Origin: Acidobacteriota bacterium
Lineage (GTDB): Bacteria; Acidobacteriota; Thermoanaerobaculia; Thermoanaerobaculales; Thermoanaerobaculaceae
Length of the DNA stretch: 6,648 nt
Direction of reading: 5' to 3'
NCBI GenBank assembly: GCA_021782525.1
Contig: JAJXUY010000085.1
Coordinates: forward strand, 1-6,648
Part shown: piece by piece, positions 1 through 6,648 of the stretch
Layout of the letters: each line of letters starts with the position of its first letter
Position numbering within the stretch: position 1 is the first letter of the stretch
Translations under genes and position numbers: made by a program
The notes under the pieces: model-generated
Seen by the model: only the letters and a program-made list of their open reading frames with translations
Database searches by the model: none
What the model was told of the DNA's origin: nothing

Positions 1-657
1 GCCGTCGCCCACTCGTACCGGACCGCCAACGAGGTCGGCGGCGACTACTACGACTTCCTCCCGCTCGCGGACGGACGGATCGCGCTCGTGATCGGCGACG
101 CCAGCGGCCACGGGATGGCGGCGGGCCTGCTGATGGCGATCGCCAACGCCGCCCTCAAGCTCGCGGTCGAGGTGGACCCGGCCCCGGAGCGTGTCGCGAC
201 GCTGCTCAACCGCGTCCTGTTCCGCACCGGCGACCGCAAGGCGTTCATGAGCCTCTTCTACGGCGACCTCGACCCCGCGTCCGGCCGCCTCCCGTTCGTC
301 TGCGCCGGCCATCCGTTTCCGCTGCTGCGCCGGGCTGGCGGCGAGGTCGTCGAGCTCGGTACCGGCAGCGTCCCGCTCGGCATCCGGCCGACGGCCGAGC
401 CCTCCGCGGGCGAGGTGACCATCGCTCCGGGAGACCTGCTCGTGCTCTACAGCGATGGGCTGCCCGAAGCCGTCAACGCCACCGCCCAGGCGTTCGGCTA
501 CGACACCGTGCGCGGCCTGCTGCGGGTGCCGGGCACCGCGCGCGAGGTCCACGACCGGCTGCGACGGGCGTTCGACACCCATGTCGCCGACGAGCCGCTG
601 GGCGACGACGTCACCATCGTCGTCATCGCCCGCAACTCGGCACAGCCGGCCGGCTGA
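1..657 (+). CDS. SpoIIE-type PP2C Ser/Thr phosphatase, C-terminal catalytic part (5' truncated)
   Basis: Reading from base 1 gives 218 residues ending at TGA 655-657; the gene enters from outside the window, so its true start and any N-terminal sensor domain (GAF, PAS, HAMP or receiver are usual) are not visible. Metal-binding motifs of the SpoIIE/RsbU PP2C domain are all present: EVGGDYYDF (Asp15), IGDASGHGMAAG (Asp33), CAGHPFPLL (about 100-108), YSDGLPEAVN (Asp152) and LGDDVT (Asp202/203). Known relatives are Mn/Mg-dependent and dephosphorylate serine or threonine on anti-anti-sigma (STAS) proteins or other targets. Everything visible looks catalytically intact. The GTG at 88 lies inside the domain and is not a real start. 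A hairpin follows the stop directly, so the gene probably ends its transcript there. The substrate cannot be inferred: no STAS or RsbW-like gene is in view. Confidence 0.93.
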   Translation, partial: AVAHSYRTANEVGGDYYDFLPLADGRIALVIGDASGHGMAAGLLMAIANAALKLAVEVDPAPERVATLLNRVLFRTGDRKAFMSLFYGDLDPASGRLPFVCAGHPFPLLRRAGGEVVELGTGSVPLGIRPTAEPSAGEVTIAPGDLLVLYSDGLPEAVNATAQAFGYDTVRGLLRVPGTAREVHDRLRRAFDTHVADEPLGDDVTIVVIARNSAQPAG

Positions 658-662
658 CGGTC

Positions 663-691
663 GCCGCGGCTCGCCGGAGCCGAGCCGCGGC
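663..691 (+). terminator. GC-rich hairpin after the phosphatase gene, likely terminator
   Basis: An 11-bp perfect inverted repeat (GCCGCGGCTCG at 663-673 and its complement at 681-691) encloses a 7-base loop. It begins six bases after the phosphatase stop codon. A pyrimidine-rich run of mostly C with some T (691-706) follows, not a classic T-tract. Position and stem strength fit an intrinsic terminator of a high-GC genome and suggest that the kinase downstream has its own promoter. The weak U-tract is the main doubt. Confidence 0.6.
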
Positions 692-800
692 CACCCTCCC
701 CCTCTCAGTCGCCGATCAGAAGCGCGACCCCAGCCGGCATGGCCCGTTCGACCGTGCCGGGCGCGGCCGGCGCCGTGGGCCTGCCGGCCGGCCCCGGGGC

Positions 801-806
801 TATCAT
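801..806 (+). promoter_or_regulatory. Candidate -10 box for the kinase gene
   Basis: TATCAT matches the bacterial -10 consensus at five of six positions in an otherwise very GC-rich stretch. It follows a perfect 10-bp palindrome, GCCCCGGGGC (791-800). Transcription would start near 812-814, giving a leader of under 20 bases that still contains the Shine-Dalgarno sequence. No convincing -35 box lies 16-18 bases upstream (778-783 is GGCCTG), so the call rests on the -10 match and its position. Confidence 0.3.
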
Positions 807-820
807 GCGAGCGGACATCC

Positions 821-826
821 AGGGGG
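821..826 (+). promoter_or_regulatory. Ribosome binding site deciding the kinase start
   Basis: AGGGGG lies four bases before ATG 831 but only one base before the in-frame GTG 828. The spacing favours ATG 831 and agrees with the 4-6 base spacing seen for the other genes in the window. Confidence 0.5.
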
Positions 827-830
827 CGTG

Positions 831-3569
<2,739 letters not shown>

Positions 3570-3735
3570 TGCCCCGCAGCGGCCACGGGCACGCACGCAG
3601 GAAGGGTCGCGGGCGCCGTTCATCACTCGGCCCCATCGTCGAGCTGGAACGGAGCTTTGGCGCGTCCCACCCAATGGAGGGCTGGGTTACCCGGACACGC
3701 CGACGCTGATCGCTGATCCCGTCCCTCGTGCAGCC
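3570..3735. other. Convergent intergenic region
   Basis: This stretch separates the end of the kinase (+) from the end of the cysteine-cluster gene (-). I see no RNA gene and no strong terminator. The only structures are a weak 5-bp inverted repeat (ACCCA at 3669-3673 with TGGGT at 3683-3687) and a perfect tandem duplication of the heptamer GCTGATC at 3705-3718. Confidence 0.6.
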
Positions 3736-4074
3736 TCAGCGACCGCGCGGTGCCGGCAGGCCGTCCAGCAGCCTGAGGAGCGTCGCCGCCTCACGTCGGG
3801 TGGCGGCGGTCTTATCCGAACGTCGCTGGAAGTTACCGACCGCTTCCTGGAAGGCGAGCACCCGGCACGGCTCGCAGGGGAGAGCGTGGTTGCCGAGGAA
3901 CCCCCAGGAGCACGCGGCGCACCGCTCCCCGCACCCGAGGTCGGCCTGCACCTGCGCGAGGTCGATGCGCGTCATGTGGTGGCCGAGGGCGCGCGCCAGG
4001 CGTTCGCCTCCGGTCCAGCGCGCCGCCTTCAGGTACTTCCTCGCCTGGCCGATCCACAGCTCTGTCTCTTTCAC
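3736..4074 (-). CDS. Hypothetical protein with a cysteine cluster, possible zinc-binding
   Basis: A 112-residue protein I do not recognise. Nearly all codons end in G or C on this strand, which argues for a real gene. The start chosen is GTG 4074, preceded by GGGAGG with a 5-base gap, the same arrangement as the neighbouring DinB gene. Residues 1-45 look helical and basic (ARKYLKAARW, ERLARALGHH). The centre holds five cysteines: Cys48, 52, 55, 67 and 70. The last four form C-x2-C-x11-C-x2-C, a spacing compatible with a small zinc site, with His63 between the pairs. The tail (81-112) is again rich in Arg and Lys. There is no signal peptide or membrane segment, so it is probably cytoplasmic. 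An in-frame ATG at 4146 would give 136 residues and its extra codons are also strongly G/C-ending, but its ribosome site is badly spaced. DNA or RNA binding is only a guess. Confidence 0.7.
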   Translation of the reverse strand: MKETELWIGQARKYLKAARWTGGERLARALGHHMTRIDLAQVQADLGCGERCAACSWGFLGNHALPCEPCRVLAFQEAVGNFQRRSDKTAATRREAATLLRLLDGLPAPRGR

Positions 4075-4079
4075 GTGCG

Positions 4080-4085
4080 CCTCCC
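4080..4085 (-). promoter_or_regulatory. Ribosome binding site deciding the start of the cysteine-cluster gene
   Basis: On the minus strand GGGAGG stands five bases before GTG 4074. This favours the GTG over the in-frame upstream ATGs at 4119 (no purine run) and 4146 (AGGGGA directly against the start codon). Confidence 0.55.
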
Positions 4086-4208
4086 GCCGGGGGATGGCGA
4101 CCACCCCTGCCGTGCCCATCGAGAACGCCGACTTCTTGCCGGCCATTCCCCTAGGCGCCCCCGATGGCCCCAGCTCGCCTCGGTCGCCGCCCCGGCGTCC
4201 GCGCGTCA

Positions 4209-4222
4209 CCGCCGAACGGCGG
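4209..4222 (-). terminator. Short perfect hairpin between the two minus-strand genes
   Basis: CCGCCG and CGGCGG flank two bases (AA on the plus strand); as RNA this would be a 5-bp stem with a 4-base loop. It lies about 50 bases past the DinB stop and 135 bases before the next gene start. No T-tract follows, so termination is only a possibility. Confidence 0.25.
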
Positions 4223-4256
4223 CGCGAATCGCCCCGGACGGCGGACCTCCCGGCCG

Positions 4257-4269
4257 CCCGCTTAGCGGG
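4257..4269 (-). terminator. Small hairpin directly after the DinB stop
   Basis: On the minus strand CCCGC-TAA-GCGGG begins two bases after the TGA of the DinB gene. The TAA in its loop is in frame with the gene and so acts as a backup stop. The stem is only 5 bp and has no T-tract, so it may be a weak terminator or a 3'-end stabiliser. Confidence 0.3.
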
Positions 4270-4270
4270 A

Positions 4271-4756
4271 TCAGGCGCCCGGGTCGTCGGCCGAGGGCCC
4301 GTAGATCGAGGGGACCTTGCCGCCCATCGGGCGGATGTAGGTGGAGAGCTGGCCGCGGTGGTGAACCGCGTCGAAGAGAAGGCCCCACAGCATCTCCCCC
4401 AGCGGCGCCTTCCACGCGACGTGGCCGTCCATCGCGAACTCCGCCGGTCGCTCCCACCCGGCCTCGTCGAGGCGCGCGACGCGCTCGAGCAACTGCGCCT
4501 GCGCCTTGTCGAGGGCGACCGCGGCCGCGGGGACGCCGCCGTCCGCCTTCGGGTCGCTCCAGTCGGCGCGGTGCTTGTCGACGAGCGCGACCGCGCTCCT
4601 CGCCGACGCGGCCAACATCCAGGCGAGCTCGGCGGCGGAGCGCGACGTGGGGTGGGGCCGGTAGTCGGCGCGTTCCGCCGGCAGGGCCTTGATCACCCTG
4701 ACGAAGACCGGCGCCTCCGCCTTCAGCCGGCTCGCGAAGAACTCCTGGTTGGTCAT
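4271..4756 (-). CDS. DinB-family protein
   Basis: A 161-residue protein, normal for the DinB four-helix-bundle superfamily, whose members include metal-dependent thiol transferases and many proteins of unknown role. ATG 4756 is supported by GGGAGG five bases upstream; the longer open frame to 4933 runs through an inverted repeat and is not coding-like. Family marks are the N-terminal helix, the SRSAAELAW segment (38-46) and the C-terminal FDAVHHRGQLSTYIRP (128-143) followed by MGGKVPSIYGPSADDPG. The usual metal site is one His in the second helix plus an HxxxH pair. Here Met47 seems to occupy the first His position and Asp129 the first of the pair, leaving His132/His133. Probably cytoplasmic; substrate unknown. 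It may share a transcript with the cysteine-cluster gene downstream, but the 196-base gap makes that uncertain. Confidence 0.9.
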   Translation of the reverse strand: MTNQEFFASRLKAEAPVFVRVIKALPAERADYRPHPTSRSAAELAWMLAASARSAVALVDKHRADWSDPKADGGVPAAAVALDKAQAQLLERVARLDEAGWERPAEFAMDGHVAWKAPLGEMLWGLLFDAVHHRGQLSTYIRPMGGKVPSIYGPSADDPGA

Positions 4757-4761
4757 AGCAG

Positions 4762-4767
4762 CCTCCC
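4762..4767 (-). promoter_or_regulatory. Ribosome binding site of the DinB gene
   Basis: GGGAGG on the minus strand, five bases before ATG 4756. It fixes the start against the longer open frame that reaches to 4933. Confidence 0.65.
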
Positions 4768-4795
4768 GTGTCGAACTCTCTTCGGGCAACGGCAC

Positions 4796-4838
4796 CGAGC
4801 GGAGGCGGAATTCCCCGTCGGATTCCGCCTCGGGCTCG
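4796..4838. repeat. Long inverted repeat between divergent genes
   Basis: GAGGCGGAAT (4802-4811) and ATTCCGCCTC (4822-4831) are perfect 10-bp complements around a 10-base centre. An outer pair, CGAGC (4796-4800) and GCTCG (4834-4838), extends the structure to 15 bp with a small internal mismatch. It lies 46-75 bases upstream of the DinB start codon and about 210 bases before the dehydratase. It could be a regulator's operator, a hairpin in the DinB leader RNA or a terminator; no T-tract is present on either side. Confidence 0.6.
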
Positions 4839-4896
4839 TCAGCTTGGAGGTCCACTGATGGGGCCGGCGCGTCGCCCCGCCCCTTCGGCCGCAGGC

Positions 4897-4920
4897 GTGG
4901 TCGATGAGCCCCTCGACCAC
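4897..4920. repeat. Second inverted repeat in the divergent region
   Basis: GTGGTCGA (4897-4904) and TCGACCAC (4913-4920) are perfect 8-bp complements with an 8-base centre. The right arm overlaps a short direct repeat, CCACCGC, at 4917-4923 and 4930-4936. Spacing and size suit either a transcription-factor operator or an RNA hairpin. Nothing identifies the regulator. Confidence 0.45.
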
Positions 4921-5017
4921 CGCACTCGGCCACCGCGGCATCGCGATCTCTTGCCAGCCATGCAATGACGCGTCAGCTACCCGCGCGCTTGGCGCCATCC
5001 GGCACAGCGGCGCGGGG

Positions 5018-5023
5018 TAGACT
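5018..5023 (+). promoter_or_regulatory. Candidate -10 box for the dehydratase gene
   Basis: TAGACT, preceded by GGGG, matches four of six -10 consensus positions and lies 20 bases before the start codon GTG 5044, like the GGGGC-TATCAT arrangement before the kinase. TTGGCG at 4989-4994 resembles a -35 box but the 23-base gap is too long. Weak evidence. Confidence 0.2.
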
Positions 5024-5030
5024 GGCGCGC

Positions 5031-5037
5031 AAGGGGG
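5031..5037 (+). promoter_or_regulatory. Ribosome binding site of the dehydratase gene
   Basis: AAGGGGG lies six bases before GTG 5044, which supports that start. Confidence 0.55.
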
Positions 5038-5043
5038 TGCGAG

Positions 5044-6003
5044 GTGATCGAGGTTCTGCCCACGATCGCGGAGGTGCGGGCGGCGGCGGAGCGGATCCGG
5101 CCGTTCGCCCACCGCACGCCTGTGCTCACGTGCGCGAGCCTCGACGCGATGACCGGTGCGGCGCTGTTTTTCAAGTGCGAGAACTTCCAGCGCGTCGGCG
5201 CGTTCAAGTTCCGCGGCGCGGCCAACGCGGTGCTGTCGCTCTCGCAAACGGAGGCGCGCCACGGCGTCGCCACGCACTCCTCCGGCAACCACGCCGCGGC
5301 GCTCGCCCTCGCCGCGCGCCTGCGCGGGATCCCCGCCCACGTCGTGATGCCGCGCACGGCCCGGGCGGTCAAGCGGGCGGCGGTGGCCGGCTACGGCGCC
5401 CGCATCGTGTCGTGCGAGCCGACGCTGGCGGCGCGCGAGGCGGCGCTCGCCGAGGTGGTCGCCGCCACCGGCGCGACGATCGTGCACCCGTACAACGACG
5501 CGCGGGTGATCGCGGGGCAAGGCACCGCCGCGCTCGAGCTGCTCGAGGAGGTCCCCGGGCTCGACGTGATCGTCGCACCGGTGGGCGGCGGCGGGCTGCT
5601 TTCCGGCACCGCGATCGCGGTGGCCGGCGTCTCGCGCGGCACCTTGGTCGTGGGCGCCGAACCGGCGGCCGCGGACGACGCCCGCCGCTCGCTGCGCGAG
5701 GATCGCATCGTCCCGTCGGTGGACCCCAAGACGATCGCCGACGGCCTGCTCACCTCGCTCGGCACGCTGACGTTCGCGGTCATCCGCGAGCGTGTCGCCG
5801 AGATCGTGATCGCCAGCGAAGAGGCGATCGTCGCGGCGATGCGCCACACCTGGGAGCGGATGAAGATCGTGATCGAGCCGTCGTCGGCGGTGCCGCTCGC
5901 CGCGTTGCTCGAGGGCACGCTCGCGGTGGCCGGCCGGCGTGTCGGTATCATCCTCTCCGGCGGCAACGTCGACCTTGGCGACCTGCCGTGGGGCCGTGGC
6001 TGA
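5044..6003 (+). CDS. PLP-dependent threonine/serine dehydratase, serine-racemase type
   Basis: A 319-residue fold-type II PLP enzyme that should convert L-serine or L-threonine to pyruvate or 2-oxobutanoate plus ammonia, or racemise serine, in the cytoplasm. Lys55 in FKFRGA is the PLP-binding lysine; HSSGNHAAAL (78-87) holds Ser80, which aligns with the re-face serine of serine racemase (human Ser84); GGGGLLSG (181-188) is the phosphate-binding loop; LSGGN (304-308) closes the active site. Glu206, Ala210 and Asp212 in GAEPAAADD match the Mg/Ca site of human serine racemase (Glu210, Ala214, Asp216), and IADGL and WERMKIVIEPSSAV are also typical. There is no C-terminal ACT domain, so it is not a feedback-inhibited biosynthetic IlvA. 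Threo-3-hydroxyaspartate dehydratase is another possibility. The VWFA gene follows after seven bases, so the two are probably co-transcribed. Confidence 0.93.
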   Translation: MIEVLPTIAEVRAAAERIRPFAHRTPVLTCASLDAMTGAALFFKCENFQRVGAFKFRGAANAVLSLSQTEARHGVATHSSGNHAAALALAARLRGIPAHVVMPRTARAVKRAAVAGYGARIVSCEPTLAAREAALAEVVAATGATIVHPYNDARVIAGQGTAALELLEEVPGLDVIVAPVGGGGLLSGTAIAVAGVSRGTLVVGAEPAAADDARRSLREDRIVPSVDPKTIADGLLTSLGTLTFAVIRERVAEIVIASEEAIVAAMRHTWERMKIVIEPSSAVPLAALLEGTLAVAGRRVGIILSGGNVDLGDLPWGRG

Positions 6004-6005
6004 GG
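6002..6005 (+). promoter_or_regulatory. Ribosome binding site of the VWFA gene, overlapping the dehydratase stop
   Basis: GAGG overlaps the dehydratase TGA (6001-6003) and ends five bases before GTG 6011. It favours that start over GTG 5996, 6014 and 6020, all in the same frame, and suggests translational coupling. Confidence 0.4.
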
Positions 6006-6010
6006 CAACG

Positions 6011-6648
6011 GTGGTGACGGTGCGAACCGCGCTGCGAGCCCTCGCTCGCGTGACCGCACTGGCCGCCGCGGCGGCCACGGTTGCCGGCGCCGCTCCCCCA
6101 CCCACACCGGCCCCGCCGGGGATGACGGTCCGGGAGCGCGTCGAGGTCGGCCGCGTGGTCGTGGACGTCCGCGTCGTGGATTCCCGCGGCGAGCCGGTGA
6201 TGGGGTTGGCGGCGGCCGACTTCCGCGCCCTCGTCGACGGCCGGCCCGCCACGGTGGAGTCGGCCGAGTGGGTCGCCGGCACCGCGCCGTACGCCGAAGG
6301 GCTGACGCCGGAGCAGGCCGCCGCGACCGGCGGCGAGGCGGCGCCGCCCGGCCGCCTGGTGGTGCTCTTCTTCCAGTCCGATTTCTCCGCGGTGCGCCTC
6401 TCCGGCCTGATGCAGATGAAGTTCAGGGCGATCGACATGGTGGCGAAGCTGCAGCCCGCTGACCGCGTCGCCGTGGCGTCGTTCGACTCCCACCTCGAGC
6501 TGCGGCAGGACTTCACCGGTGACCGGGCGCGCATCGACGCGGCGATCCACCAGGCGATCCTCGCCGGCGGCGGGAACGCGGTCACCGCGGGCCCGCCCCC
6601 GTCGCTGGCCGCCGCCTTCGACGCCGCCGCCGCGGCCCGCGCCGCGAC
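6011..6648 (+). CDS. Secreted VWFA-related domain protein (3' truncated)
   Basis: The frame is open from GTG 6011 past the window end: 212 complete codons are visible. Residues 1-28 look like a signal peptide, with a basic start (RTALRALAR), a hydrophobic run (VTALAAAAATVAGA) and an AGA-A cleavage-type site, followed by a Pro-rich linker. Residues 43-87 are the beta-rich segment VVVDVRVVDSRGEPVMGL..DF..LVDGRPATV, typical of the VWFA-related proteins abundant in Acidobacteriota. The VWA fold starts at LVVLFFQSDFS (116-126) and continues through DRVAVASFDSHLELRQDFT (151-169). The metal-site motif DxSxS appears as Gln122-x-Asp124-x-Ser126, so canonical metal binding is doubtful. Such proteins are exported and thought to bind other proteins; function is unknown. 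Start uncertain: GTG 5996, 6014 and 6020 are in frame. Confidence 0.85.
   Translation, partial: MVTVRTALRALARVTALAAAAATVAGAAPPPTPAPPGMTVRERVEVGRVVVDVRVVDSRGEPVMGLAAADFRALVDGRPATVESAEWVAGTAPYAEGLTPEQAAATGGEAAPPGRLVVLFFQSDFSAVRLSGLMQMKFRAIDMVAKLQPADRVAVASFDSHLELRQDFTGDRARIDAAIHQAILAGGGNAVTAGPPPSLAAAFDAAAAARAA

Noticed and set aside
88..657. Phosphatase gene starting at GTG 88
   Set aside because: The frame is open and coding from base 1, and the essential GGDYYDF motif lies upstream of 88, so this GTG is internal.
791..800. GCCCCGGGGC palindrome as a specific operator
   Set aside because: Short G/C-only palindromes are common at this base composition. It is noted only as part of the promoter context.
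828..830. GTG 828 as the kinase start
   Set aside because: It would leave only one base between AGGGGG and the start codon. ATG 831 has a more workable spacing, though the two differ by a single residue.
3728..4858. 376-codon plus-strand open frame across the two minus-strand genes
   Set aside because: The minus strand here carries a clear DinB family match and two good ribosome sites. The plus-strand product is Arg/Pro/Ala-rich shadow sequence.
4965..6017. 350-codon plus-strand frame overlapping the dehydratase
   Set aside because: It is a shadow in another frame with an Arg/Gly/Ala-rich product; the dehydratase frame carries all the catalytic motifs.
4753..6585. 610-codon minus-strand open frame whose stop overlaps the DinB start as ATGA
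   Set aside because: The ATGA overlap looks like translational coupling, but most of the frame is antisense to the dehydratase and VWFA genes and its product is low-complexity. A short version beginning near 4945 would have to run through the palindrome and shows no clear coding bias.

Overview
This is a very GC-rich bacterial window with strong G/C preference at third codon positions. Three things point to Acidobacteriota: a large kinase with a kinesin-light-chain-like TPR tail, a VWFA-related secreted protein of the kind common in that phylum, and a DinB-family protein ending in a motif often seen there. The phylum is inferred from gene content; there is no rRNA or marker gene to confirm it.

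Left part (+ strand). The window opens inside a SpoIIE-type PP2C phosphatase (1-657, 5' end cut off). Six bases after its stop is an 11-bp GC hairpin followed by a C/T-rich run, a likely terminator. A candidate -10 box and a Shine-Dalgarno sequence then lead into a 912-residue Hanks-type Ser/Thr kinase (831-3569). It has a complete catalytic core, one membrane segment and about ten 42-residue TPR units in strict register. Kinase and phosphatase are adjacent but probably transcribed separately.

Middle part (- strand). Two small genes converge on the kinase: a cysteine-cluster protein of unknown function (3736-4074) and a DinB-family protein with an altered metal site (4271-4756). Each has GGGAGG five bases before its start codon. 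About 200 bases with small inverted repeats separate them.

Right part (+ strand). A 287-base divergent intergenic region (4757-5043) carries two clear inverted repeats. It leads into a PLP-dependent serine/threonine dehydratase of the serine-racemase type (5044-6003). Seven bases later a signal-peptide-bearing VWFA-related protein begins (6011, runs off the window), probably on the same transcript.

All proteins except the cysteine-cluster one belong to recognisable families. I see no tRNA, rRNA, CRISPR array, transposase, phage gene or obvious defence system, and no convincing evidence of a wholly new system. The most promising leads are the cysteine-cluster protein, the non-canonical metal motifs in the VWFA and DinB proteins, and the long hairpin between the divergent genes.
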